Positions 34,501-48,700 of a DNA stretch of 64,000 nt are shown here, piece after piece. The notes beneath the pieces were generated by a model. It searched no databases, was not told the origin of the DNA, and saw only the letters and a program-made list of their open reading frames with translations. The position numbers and the translations under genes were made by a program. Origin of the DNA: Halichondria panicea (taxonomy: Eukaryota; Porifera; Demospongiae; Suberitida; Halichondriidae); contig NC_087381.1 of the NCBI RefSeq assembly GCF_963675165.1, positions 372,001-436,000 on the forward strand, given 5' to 3'. How positions within the stretch are numbered: the stretch's first letter is position 1; each line of letters opens with the position of its first letter.

Positions 34501-37500
34501 GGGAGCTAAATCTCCGTCGTTTGAGGCTGAACGGTTCAGAGGGTTTCTCAAGAAGTGAGGCATTTCAGGCATCTGTGAGGGAGAGGAGATCGTTAGGGGG
34601 AGTGGGATCATTTATACAACCGCATATTATTTTACATATACATACGTATATAACTATATATAGACGCAGCACTAGGTTTCGGATAATCTATATACGCATA
34701 AATTATTTATAGGCACAGAACACTAAAAGTACATTCATGAGCTACAGCACTAAAGTAAAGTTATCGGCGGCACATGCGATTAATACATTTTTTATTGATG
34801 GGAACTTTAGTACAGATTATTGATAAAGTATGAGACATACCTGTTTCTCGCGGAAGTGTCCCTCGGTGGGGAGGTGTGCCCTCTTGTGAGGCGTGTGGGA
34901 GGAGCCTGTTACGTCACTGTCCTTGTCAATGAAGCCGCTGTCCTCACTCGTGTGTGGTGGGCGGAGGTGTAGACTGTGATGGTGTGGAGGGAGCGAGTCT
35001 GTGATGCTGTGAGGATGTGGTGGGAGTGAGTCGTTGTACCCATCCACGGAGGAGGTGTACGACAGAGGAGGGCTACTCCAGTGAGAACCATCACGACCTG
35101 ACACCTATAAAGAGAATGAACGAATAATATAATTATGTGCAGATACTATACGTATAACTATGTTGAAATACTGTATCGATAATTATGAAATCATCATTCA
35201 CTACACATCATTGCTTGCGAACTAGTAACGTAACACGTAAAGGTCTTGTTTATGTGCAAGATCATTAAAAAGGTGTCTAGACATCCACTATGCCATCAAT
35301 GAGCTGGTAGAGGTTGAATTATGATCTCAGATTTCCTTAAACCCTCTTAGCCAGACGGACAATTGCACAACTGTCAAGTTGAGTGTTTACAAAGTAATTA
35401 GACCTCAATTAATAAGTGCATACGGCGTAGCAAGCTATGGCAACAAACCATTATGACCATTAACCAATCGCAAGTATCCGTTAACTACATCGCGTGTTGT
35501 TACAATTGATGCAGCATGTGTACTGAGGGATGCATGCACTAGTTGTCATGTGAACCATTAAGCAGCTAAATGAGGTGCTTTATAGCTTACACACTCCACG
35601 CAAAACGGAATTTGCTTAGTGCGGTCAAAATGGCATGCAACAGCTACTATGAACATTGTCAACAGTTACGCATGAGCTCCTATACATAGAGGGGCAGGTA
35701 CATGATCATGCCTACAGCATATTGTACCGGCACAGCATGGAATTGTGAATATATACTTAGGCTGCACATAGCTGGCACTATTAATACAACGATCATTGTA
35801 CGTATGAACTAAAACATACATATTCACATAGCTATACTGTGCATGTATGCATGCATGCGGCATACATGTTGGTGAGCTATGGCTCTAACATACTGGATGC
35901 TTGTGATTGGTGTCAATACACCACAGAAAGTCCTGCCAATCCGGGTCAAACTGATCCATAATACTTGCAAGTTTTGTTGCTGTATCTTTAAATCCTATAT
36001 CACTACTAGCTTGCAGCTAGCTACACTTGTAATAATTAATGCAGAGATGAAATAATGGTAGTCTTTACTTTTTTGACACTTTTAACTGATGCTCTAATGG
36101 GCACGACACTCGATCTATATAGACTACCGACTACAGTAACGATAGGCCCATATATGCACCGCAACTATGCAAATCCTGACGCCCACACGTTATTTGAGAC
36201 CAATCCTACGAGTGTGGAGAGAGTATGCTTGTGTCCAGTAACCTGATAGCTCTAGTACCCACACAGCTTGTGTGTACTGGATATGATCAGTTTGCATGAC
36301 TGTTTAAAGCTACTATTATGCATGCAAATTGTCACCCAAAACTTTTTCACTTCATGCAACTTGACTCTGAAATGTAAACCTTTTATTAGAGACAACATTA
36401 GTCTAGCACTATATCTATATACAGTGCACACAGTGGGACCACACTATAGGTTCTATACACTAGCTACAGTGTACACAGTGGGACCACACTATAGGCTCTG
36501 TACACCAGCTACAGTGTACACAGTGGGACCACACTATAGGCTCTGTACACTAGCTACAGTGTGCACAGTGGGACCACACTATAGGCTCTATACACTAGCT
36601 ACAGTGTACACAGTGGGACCACACTATAGGCTCTGTACACTAGCTACAGTGTGCACAGTGGGACCACACTATAGGCTCTGTACACTAGCTACAGTGTACA
36701 CAGTGGGACCACACTATAGGCTCTGTACATGCACTAGCTACAGTGTGCACAGTGGGACCACACTATAGGCTCTGTACATGCACTAGCTACAGTGTACACA
36801 GTGGGACCACACTATAGGCTCTGTACACTAGCTACAGTGCACACAGCGGGACCACGCTATAGGCTGTACACTAGTCTACACACTGCAGGTCAATTAGAGT
36901 AGCATTTCTGCTTTTTCTTTGTAGTTAAAGTGAGGTGAAAAGGTTGTATAAGCTGATGCCAAAACTTGCTATACAAGAGCTTTTGTATGTGCATTATAAA
37001 CGGTCATCTAATTCATATTTACCATAGCAACATCGCAAGAATAGCATTAATTACACGAAACGTATATGTATTAACAAAGAGAGAGCAGTTCCATTGTTTT
37101 GGTATTATTTTGTTACAAGAGCCATCCCCTCCCTACGTATATTGAATGGCTATAATTGTACAGTTTTCATATCAACAGATGATCGATATCTTACACATTG
37201 TCAAGTTAATGTACGTATAATTATGTATAAGCCATAAATTCGATCCCTGCATGCTACTGAAACTCCTACGTATATACTGACAGCTATATGTACGTATGTG
37301 CTTGTATTCAATTAAATCTTGAAGTGCTTAAGAGCCTTGAACAAAACGGTGGTACATGATACAAGTATATATATATACACACTGAAATAGCTGAATGACG
37401 CAATGGTATGCTGAGTACGTACTATGTCTAAGGGGGAGGGCAGGCCATGCATGATAATCTTATAACACTCCTGTGCAAGTATTTCAAAGATCAAAGATAT

Positions 37501-40500
37501 TATAGTTTCATCGATAATTTCTACGCATTTTTTCGCCAGCTGCCACAAAGTAGCTAGTGACGAAATACAATCCACTGAGAAATAGCACGTGCAACCAACA
37601 AGCAAACATTGTTTAGCTATTAGTCATAATATTAATTGACGAGTACAAGGCACAACTGACACTATGAATATTTTAAGTGCGAATCACAATAATTGTCATG
37701 ATGCAACATTAACAAAGGATATGGGATCAGGGAATTATCGAATACTTGACGAAGCATGCCTTTTATATAGGCATGTGTGTGTATTTATATAATGCTAGCT
37801 ATAGGTAGGTTATGACTTAATTGCTATATTGCAAGCAACTGCTATAATTATAATATAGCTATTGCCAGAAAGTAAGTACACTTAGATATAATAGTAGTAA
37901 GAATAAACCAGCAGGAATAAAACTACGATGTGTATATACGGCTGCGTATGTGGGCAGCTGTGTCCATTAGATTAGGCCCCCCGCCCCCACATTTGCACAA
38001 ACACTTTAGCCACGTTGACTAGCACTGTACGCAATGAATTTGTATCCATGTACAGATTACTGATCAAGTTTCACATGCACAGTGGGCACCCGACTACAAA
38101 CATGGGAATCTAATTAATCAAAGGGAAATTGCAGTAAAAGCGTTCAAAACACCGTGACTAATGCATTTCATTGTCCTTGGCAACTAATTCTCTGTTCATT
38201 GCGGATTAAAAGGGTAGCAGTTATTGTTCAATGAAACTTTGGGATGTAGTGCAAATCACCACTCTGGCAAATTAGGGGGCGGCTTTAATTTCTGGGATGG
38301 ATTAGCTTAGGAGTCCAGAAATCACTAATTACTTGTTGATATAGCAGGTATTGTTTGTAAGCACTTGTTAACTTAATTAGGTGAACAGCAGAAGTTAATA
38401 GGTATACCAGGTAAACAGTAGGAGAGATTGACCACACAAATAACAAGAAAGAACCACCTCTCATTTTAGTTACTGCCCTACAATGCTCACACCATTGACC
38501 TCCCTAAAGAGACACCATTAAAATCAGATGGAATTACAAAATACTATACATACTCTAGCTGAACAACTATTAATAATGTACGTGCACGATGCCATATTAT
38601 GAATTATATAGTCACACGAGGGTTAAGTAAAACCTAACGAGGCATAACGGGTGCATCATTAACGGTAAGGGGAAGACTGGATAAGGTATTGGAGCAATAG
38701 CTCACTTGGGAAAAACAGTAAGTGAACACACAAGCCAGTTCAAAATCAAAATTATGGTTCATAAAAAGGAATTTGACCACCCATGTCAAAATCCAAACAT
38801 GCAGAGAAGTTTACACGCTAAAATCCATTAATTTTACCACTCTTGGTTTACTGAGTACAAAGCAAATTTGGATAATACTCATGTGATAATGATCATGTGT
38901 ATAATAATATTGGATGATCTATATTATACAGATAAACCCAGAGATAGAGTTCGTCCGTGTGCTCTAGTGTTACAGTCTAATGTATGATGAAGGGGTATGG
39001 ATAACTTATACACTTATGTTGTCACGCTTACGATGAAACACGATACAGCTGCATGTTACACATGACACGGTTGTACGTTTATTATTATTTTTGGCCAGAC
39101 AATTATTCGGTACGCAAGAATAATTACTAACTGAGTTAAGTTGAATGCATATTTAAATTACCAATTGCCAAATATATCGAGGTAAATTACTCTTTATTAG
39201 ATATATGCAATTAAAGATTAAGTGGCAGAGTACAAGTTATGCCATAGCGACTAACAGCTATGACCATTTCGGTCGAGAGGTGCCATCAATTGCCAAGGGA
39301 AACAGAACACATGTTGTGTACTATATAAAACCCATTACCCATAATTTATGCAGGTATCTTAGAAATTTGTCAACCAATTCTCAAAAGAAAAACAAAATGA
39401 AAACCCGTTTCTTACACACAGTTTCTTATACAGCCGTATAGGTTTGACTAGCTATCATAATTATAAGTGATGGTGCACGTAACGTAAATGTTGTGAACAC
39501 TTGTACGTAACCTTGTATGCCCCAGTTACCTTGTCGTCATCTTGTAAACACTACATGATAAATACAAGGCCCTTTGATACGAAATGTTTAACGTATAATT
39601 TACTATGCATTGTCAGACTCCTAAGTCATTTCAATCTATGCATGTATGCATATTATGTAGACAGGTACGCACGTAAAATGCACAGTTGATCAAGCACATG
39701 AACGAGTAATTAAATAGTAGCTTTTTGAATCACTTTGAACATGCTCAGTTCAAACATGTCTCTCTTCACGAACCATTAGATAGTGGACATAGTTACGCTA
39801 AATACTACAGTGCCAGAATAATTATATATAATTTTACATAGAGACATATCTGTGTATGTATGAGCTTACGTATTAATCAAATATTCAAATACCACGGATT
39901 CGCCTCGAACCTCAAAAATGTAGTGCCTCAAAAAATACCTCCACTGTATATATACAGGGGTATGGTCATTTGAACAACATCTATCTTCGAAAATAAAATC
40001 CGCGAAATGTTTAGTGCCTCGAGAAAATAACTCCGCTATAATTAATACTCTAATTGCTACGAATCGTTTAAGAGAATAAATTAAAATTAATTATCTGAAA
40101 CAACAGCATCCTGTTTGGACCTAGTGAAGCACGGAAAATAGTTCGAAACAGATCGTTTCAAATAAACTATATATACCGATCAATTAGTTGATTTATAGGC
40201 CATGCCATCTACGTACTAAACATTTTCTCTTTGCAGCGAGAGAACGCACTACTCACACAGTTATTCTAATATTTTTCTCTTATTAAGCGGCGAGAGAACG
40301 TACCCATAGTCTCGGACTGGAGCAGAGGTGGTCACCGTATATATAGGTTGTGTCACAGACGGTGGCCATCACTGATTGGTCGCTTCTTGGCTCTTGCATA
40401 GACACTTACAGATATAGATATACTCAAGAACTTGCTTTACAAGCTAATTAGTGTCAAGCTAGAAGCTATAGTCATTAACCACAAACTGATGATTTTTTTG

Positions 40501-42935
40501 AATAGCTCTGTGTTTTATCGCGCTTTTATAGAAACTGATGTGAAGCCAGGATTAGCTCATTTATAAAAGTGATGGTATTTTACTCGAGCCAAGAGAGTTA
40601 TTTTATATGGACATGTACAACTAACATGGGTATTACACGACAATAAACAAGTTGTACATGATTTGTACATGCATGTGTGCCTTTGGGGCAGATGATAATA
40701 GAATTCATTGCATATTTGTGGCAGGGCTATCAACCCAAAATGTAAGCTTTGTAAAATGTTCTCCCTTGGGGCGAGTCAGATAAACAACAATGCCCCTGGA
40801 GCTAACACACAACACATTCCGCCGATTAAGAGTTCTATACAAACTCTACGATAAAACAAACTCTACGATTGAACGATTCAATAGCTTTATGACTTGAAGC
40901 TATACGTCATTTTACAAGTGCGTTGATTTATTATCAACATTATCACCATAATTAAAGGACAGTTAGATCATCTTTAAGAATGCAAAATCGAAATACTGCA
41001 TTATATTGCATGACCGCAATTAAAATTCACAGATTCAATAGCTTTATGACTTGAGGCTATACGTCATTTTACACAAGTGCGTTGACTATTACACCAAATT
41101 TACCATTACAGTCAGTCAGATCATCTTTAAGAATGCAAAATCGAAATATTGCATGACCGCAATTAAAATCACATATAAATAACGCTACATTGCTATAGAA
41201 ACGACCGGGTGGGTTGGACAATTGCAACAAACAAGGTAACAAGTAATTTAGTTACATATAGAAACAAACTGATGTCATAATTACGTCAGACTTAATGCTG
41301 CATTTTACAGGATGTACATGTAGCAATTAATTAATTTTAGACAACCAGTTGCTAGGTTGTAATCATCAGGGTTGGCAGAGACATTGGCAGCTTTTTAGCA
41401 ATCTTCATTAATATTAGTATCTACGAGCGCATATCGTGTCAAAATTATTTAGTATTTGTTTAGGAATTGGCAAAGCATTTGTAGCTTTTTAGCAATGTAA
41501 TACAATATTAGCAATATCTTGACTACATTTCCTGGTAGGTAATCAAGCTAGGAGGAAAATAAAAAGTGGTTTTTTAGGAAAGTTGTGCCTACATACATGC
41601 GCTCTCCATTGAAGTCTGGCACGTACGTATCAGAAGTACAGGACAAAACTTGTTCAGCTTACGCAAATATTTTCTCAATATACAATTAATTATCGTGTTG
41701 AAATACAAGGGAGTGGACCTCACAAGGAACCGTGGTTACAAGCAATGCACACACAACCGGTAAAAATAATCAGCAGACGTAAACAAACAACAGAGGCCAT
41801 AGGTGGATTCTCAGTTAGCTTTGATGCATACACGAATGTACGCACGCACGTCCGCCCGCCCTAGGGCAATTACTGCATGGAAACACACAGTATAACCCAA
41901 CCAGTGTGGTAGCCAACTAAGCGCACATGCCCAATTACTGCATGGAAACATACAGTAACCCAACCAGTGTGGTAGCCAACTAAGCGCACATACATGCATC
42001 TACAATGGTACAAATTACGTCAGCATAAAAACGCAGACAATAATTATTACACGCACAAACTCAAGGAGCAGTACAAACGCATTTTTCTGCTGTCATTATA
42101 ATTATAAGAAGTCACCATCTCTAATTATCCGGTAGGGCTACAGCCTCTCATCTTATTCAATGGATAATGAGTTCACTTTTGGCTCAAAAGACGTATCAAT
42201 AGAACTTCCCTGTCTGTATAAGGTTTGGCCCAGCATAGTTCGGTACGGTAAGTGACCCATATCAGATAAGCTGTGTCTAGACGGCATATCGCTTTAGGAT
42301 CTAAAACGCTCTATATATAGAAGAGACTCAATGCTAATTATTTATAAATAGCCATTGAGCGATTGATCGATGGAATTTAATATGCATACATATGAATGTA
42401 TTCATAGACGGTGCATGTCTATAATTATACAATATAATGACAGTCACATCATGCACGATCAAAGCCACCCAATTAGAGAAGTTCTAGACATAAATCATCT
42501 ATATACATGCGCAGACAATATTACCCCCCCTAAGCAACCCCCCCCCCTACATGCATCGTTATACAGACATTACACGCGCGCATGCACTTAGATATGTCAT
42601 AACAGACAACACACACACACACACACACACTTAGATGCAGTGTTACAGACATATACAAGAAACTCCTTCCCCCTAACAACATCGACTGATTGACGCACCT
42701 GACTGCTCTCGGGGGAGCTAACGGGTTGGAAACGAGACTGTTGGAAGGAGCCTAGACGATGCTCAATCTCCAGTAGCCTGTGACGCCACTCCTGCTCTCG
42801 TAGGGCGTAGTCCGCAGGTGTGCCGAGGGTCGAGTACATGTCCTCTATGATACGCTGAATGGTACGCTTTATCTCGGCATACTGTGTGTGTGTGTGGGGG
42901 GGTGTGAGGGTGTGTGTGTGTGGAGTGTGCATGTG

Positions 42936-42998
<63 letters not shown>

Positions 42999-45673
42999 GT
43001 GTGTGTGTGTGTGTGTGAGGGTATATACATACCTCGACAGACGTGGGATTTTTCTGGAGAAGAAGTGAGTTTTGCATGTTGAATTCTTCTTTCAGACGAC
43101 TCGCATGATTGAGCTCTTGGATGAGTGAAGTCCTGTGTGTGTGGGTGGGGTGTGAGGGTGTGTGAGGTGTGAGATGGGTAGGGTGGTGGTAGTTAGGTGT
43201 GGTGTGTACCGCATACTAGTAGTTTCAACACAGTTGCCAATCATTCTTAAAAACACAATTATCAATTGAGCAGATTTGAGACTTTTAGGCGCTAAAAATA
43301 ATACTACAACTAACGATACTCTTAATCTGTGACACCACGTACGAATGCTTTTACCACGGGCAGAATTTTTGAATATCATTTATATAAAATACCGCCGTAC
43401 CACCACAAGCGTATGCAACTATCACACCACTCACAGCTCGCCCACGCACTGCACTATATAGTGGTGTAGAATTTACGTGAAAGGCAGTCACAGCTTTGAT
43501 TGGTCGCTAGAAATGATACACGATATGCTAGATCTCATTAAGACAGAATTTCATCGTACATGAAATCAATCAGCATATACATTATGTAATAGTTTGTCTT
43601 AAGAGGTTCAATGCCAGCTGTTAGTTTCATAGACTTCAAAACAGAATAAAAACAATTAGAAGCTAAGTTTAAGTAGACTTTATTGGACCCACTTTATAAA
43701 AACACTTTAACTAGACAGAAGTTTATTCGTATGATCGCCCGATGGAATTTAATTTCCCTGAGGCAATGTACTCTTATGCAGCTGCCTGTTCTATGTTTGT
43801 AATTAAGACTCCGATATTCATTCACTGTCTTCAATTAGCACTTTGAATGGTCTAGCCACAGCTGTGTTAAGTCCTCTCTAATAGTAGCTTTGAAATTATT
43901 ATGGGCTATATACATAATTCTTTTTCACACTAATTGTTGACTAACATAATATGTAATAGTTAAGCTGTGTCTATGCGTCAACTTGTTATATCCCATTTCC
44001 ATGGTTACAGAGGGATGAACGACTTTTGAATTGATCACGTTTATAATTATATCCCTTAAATGAGATCACTAAACGAAGAACAATCGTATTAATACGCTAT
44101 TAAGACATTTGAACACAACCTGAAAAATAACAAACCCAGCCACAAAGTCTAACGTGTAATGGAACACACTCGTACGCTAAAATAACTTCCGAAACAATGC
44201 AAAGTACGAAATAAAGAATGCACGCACATATGCAATTAATTACCAGAGCAAAGAATGTACGCTAGTTACTACAATAAATATTTCATATGAAAATACAATT
44301 TCTAGAGTAGAGAATTTCATTAATAAATTGTTGATTCGTGCAAAATCACATTTTCCTTACAAATAGAGATTTTCCCATACTTGCAATTGTATATACTACT
44401 AGCTCGGTCATCACATGTCACATGTGCGTACCTTTCTTGTTCCAGTTGAGCAATCTGTGCCTGTGTGGAGGTGGGCGGCCTTCGGGAGTGCGGCTCACGT
44501 TTCTTGTACCGCGTATGTGTCTGTGTGATGTGTGTGTGTGGTGTGTGTGTGTGTGTGGGTGGAATGTAAACATCGCAGGGATATTGCTACACACAAAGTA
44601 ATGTAATTTAAGCTAGTGGACAAAAGTATTAGAGAAATTAAAGAAGCCTTAAATTTCTCAATTTATATCCGTACGTACGTACTTACATTACAAGTTCAAG
44701 TTACGCAATAAATTATTATTTTTCTGCACAATTGCTACAAGCAAATAATTAGATTAATTAATAGTACGATATGACATCACAGCGACATCATGTCTCACAT
44801 GTGCTCCTGAACAAACAACAGACTAATTGATTGGACAACGAACAGACAGACAGACGGACGAACAGACGGACGAATGTATCACAGTAGATGTCACAACACT
44901 CACATCCAATTAGCGTAAAATAAACAGCCTAATTAATGGCATTGGTTTACTACGGAAACAGATGTTCAAGTGTAAGCACCAATAACACGGTATCATGCCA
45001 GCTCACGAGTGGTTAGTAATTGCAGGGGACTGTGTCTAGTGTAGCATCTTTGAACGGCCATAACTTGTGTTGCAATTTCAACTGATTTTCTGAAAGCTTA
45101 AAAGGAGCTCTTTAAAATGGGATGCTTAATTCTCAAGTTTGCAACATGACCAAATTTCCCATTTTCGGCAAATGATCATGGGCCCATGGTAATTTGTCAA
45201 AAATGATATTTGATTTGACATACCAACTGAAAGATTAAGCTTTAAAAACTACAAAATCATTGAAAATTGGGTCACCAGAACTGAAGTTATGGCCGTTTAA
45301 ATGAATTGGCAATTTTGAAAGCTTAGAAGGAGTTCTTTCAGATGGCAACAATTGGTACAGCCCTCCCACTCAATCACCTCTGAGAGAGTGCAAGTACTCT
45401 TGCGACATCTCACCTCCTTAAGCCGTGGCAACAACACCATGAATATCATTAAGGCTTATATGAATCTCATTATCATCTATGACCTCACAAACGTGCACAC
45501 TGTAGCTGTAGCTGTGCATGCAGTCAAATAACAGTTGATGCCTTAATTTATGGCTTGGACAGAATGACAAATGACACACGCACACACACACACACTCACA
45601 CTCACGCTCACGCTCACGCACACGCACACGCACACGCACACGCACACGCACACGCACACGCACACGCACACGC

Positions 45674-45725
<52 letters not shown>

Positions 45726-48700
45726 GGTCTAGACAGCCATTGCATTCGGGCTTCTTTCTACACGAATTTGGAAGTGTCTAATCCATTTACATTGTTTGTG
45801 CTCATTTTGCACCTTTGCAAAATATAAACAATCTCCAAACAAGATAATTCATTTTATCATTTGCACCCAAAACATGGCGGCCATAATCCAATCACTCTAA
45901 TTTTCATCACATCACTCGAGCGTACACAAGCGTATTTATAAACAGTAAACATGATGTGTCCACACTGGTCGGTCGGTGGTGGTTGGTACCAGCTCTATAA
46001 AAAACACTTTTAGGCCTAGCCATATACCACATGTCATCAGACTGATGAAGTCAGGTGGTTTTATATATATATACCATAAAGGGAACAAGTTTGAGTACAT
46101 CGCTATATAGCTAGACCTACTCATGCAGACTCTATAAGGTTATTAGTCTAGGGAAGTCAGGTGTTTCATAGATTATACTATAAAGGGAGAAAGTTTTGAG
46201 CACATTACTATAGCTACTCATGCAGACTGTAAGGTTATTTTGTCTAGTGAAGTCAGGAGGTTTCATAGACCAAACGAAGGGATATCAAATAACATAATTC
46301 CCACACCTACATAGGAGACGACTAAATCCCCCTCACACACATCCACTCGAGCGTGCTCTGTAAATGCAATTATCTAATGTACAATCTACGAACTTGGAGA
46401 CTACATGCAGACACAAAGGCTACTACTCTAAAGTAATTATATCCAGGCAACAGACAAGCTTTCTATGGCCACACAACAAGAGAGGGATATTATTGGTGCC
46501 AAAATTATGACTGAACTATAAAATTAGTTTTCCGAGTATTAGAGTAAAGACTGTTTGTTAACTATTACATAACATCAAAGTTTTTTTTACAACCCTTTTT
46601 GCAAACCTTATAATAATAGAGCTAGAAAACATAGTCAACCACTAGCTACAGTGTACACAGTGGGACCACACTATAGGCTCTGTACACTAGTCTACACACT
46701 GCAGGTCACTGCAGGTCAATTAGAGAGCATTTCTGCTTTTTTCTTTTAATTAAGTGAGGTGAAAAGGACTCTAATATTAACTGTACGAGAATTAAAAAAT
46801 AGTATGATTGTGGTAAAACTTGATGATTGATGATTGTACATCGTGGTCGGTTGTTGTTGACATAGAAACACGCGTACACATAAGTGGGCGACCACTATTG
46901 AAAAATGTGCAACCACTTAACGAAATCATGTTCCAGAGATGTTCGTATCATGTATAGCAATCTCATTAAGCCGATATAGTGAAGAAGAAATATGGATAGA
47001 GTTGAGAAAGAAAGAGAATAGGAGATAGTGTGGGGGGGTTATTTGGATATATTCGGCTTATTACTGACAGTACAAAGTTCAATCTATTCATCCACGAGGA
47101 CAACACATGAATATACCCGGTAAGTTGATACAGTCAACAAACATTATGTATATGATCAAATCACTTATATACATTGTATAAGACAGACAACAAATTATTC
47201 GGTGGTGTAAACTGATCAGGCTAATAATTAGTATGAATAGAGTAACATGCAATACAATCAACCACAACAACATTGAATATGGTTCCCCTACAGCCAAGAA
47301 GTGTGTCTGTGTTACACTTTAGAGGTGGGATGTTACAAGGCTCATGCCATTGTGTAGTTTAAGACACAGTAGCCATATATATATTCCACGGTCTGTTTAC
47401 TAGGCACTATCACTACTTGTCTCTCTTTGCTGGATTATTGTGCATTGTTTAACTAACTTGAAAGGCAAACCTTATTAGAGAAAACATAGTCAACCACTAG
47501 CTATAGTGTACACAGTGGGACCACACTATAGGCTCTGTACACTAGTCTATAGTGTACACAGTGGGACCACACTATAGGCTCTGTACACTAGCTACAGTGT
47601 ACACAGTGGGACCACACTATAGGCTCTGTACACTAGCTACAGTGTACACAGTGGGACCACACTATACTAGCTACACACTGCAGGTCAATAATATTTATTT
47701 TTTCAAGGAGTTGAAAAGGGTTGTGTTAAAAAACCCATGAATTCGGTTGTTGGCTCCAACAGGGAAGATGGTCAATTGTATGCCCTAATTAGACCCAGCT
47801 GGACCATTTATCATGTATTCACTTCATTAACAGTCACACCTCTAGAGTGATTATCACCATTATACAATAAAGTGTATGTGTGGGCGTGCAGTGTAGCCCT
47901 GGCAACCTGTCTGTGTGTACGCATAGTGCTGCATATCGGTTGGTTAATTGCCAGGTCTAGTTGCTAGGCAGTGTAAACAGAGTGGTAGGTGCGGGCAGTG
48001 GGAGGGGAATGGTGATTAGGACGTAATGAAAGCCAAATAACATGAATACAGCCTTTGTGATCAAAAGTTAGCAAAACCATCTCCTACTCAAGCTAATGGC
48101 TTAGTTAGATTCACTCAAGACAAAACGATATTTACAACCATTATATTAGATAATGTAATGAAATTATAGCTAACAACATGCACGTATGATGGTTTCTTTG
48201 TCAACAACGGGTTTACATCACACGCAGTAATGTGATTAATCGCTCAGCTACGTACGTGAAATTAGCTGTACAAACAAAATACCCACTAAAAATGGAATTT
48301 GGAGAAGGGGCTAATCAGAGCAATGTACGTACATGTAGTACAGTGCAGGACACAGATATCAACTCTACATGCAGTACTGTCAACTATACTGCTAGTCTCG
48401 TGGACCAGCCGATATATTATCATGATCAGGGTCTGGGTCTGCGAGACTACTCTACTGCATACACATGCAAATATACTAAGATATTGATAGCTAGAGCCTA
48501 CGTATTTATATCAGAAAGCAGCAGCGTAAGTATACCTACTGAGCTTTAGCTACGTACATATGACACTAACTACATGCATTACTGCATGCATGGATGAAGA
48601 TACTTTAAATATGTAAGACAATCAGGGGGTTACTGAAATACACTAACTGCATGGAATGGGATCTGATCAATCACTGCATGTGTCCTTGACAACTCAAAGC

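Larger units (their letters stand above)
35105..42698 (-). other. 7.6-kb APC intron
   Basis: No coding exon found on either strand. It contains the 45-bp minisatellite element (36377-36945), a tandem duplication at 40.87-41.18 kb, a 62-bp duplication at 41.86-41.99 kb and much AT-rich unique sequence. Conserved enhancers are possible but cannot be seen from one sequence. Confidence 0.6.

Noticed and set aside
36268-36768. Long frame with repeated [15 protein letters not shown]
   Set aside because: Translation of the 45-bp minisatellite, whose unit is a multiple of three; the same peptide appears in the other copies (47.5 kb and 55.1-55.7 kb minus).
37225-37250. B-box-like AATTCGATCC suggesting a tRNA
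   Set aside because: No matching A box or cloverleaf around it.
45418-45827. Frames made of His-Thr, His-Ala or Cys-Val repeats
   Set aside because: Both strands of the CA/CACGCA microsatellite; no coding signal outside the repeat. The same holds for such frames at 42.8-43.1, 20.7-20.9, 13.8 and 11.4-11.7 kb.
48232-48549. 105-residue frame
   Set aside because: No motif, no splice signals, lies in an APC intron and overlaps a stem-loop.
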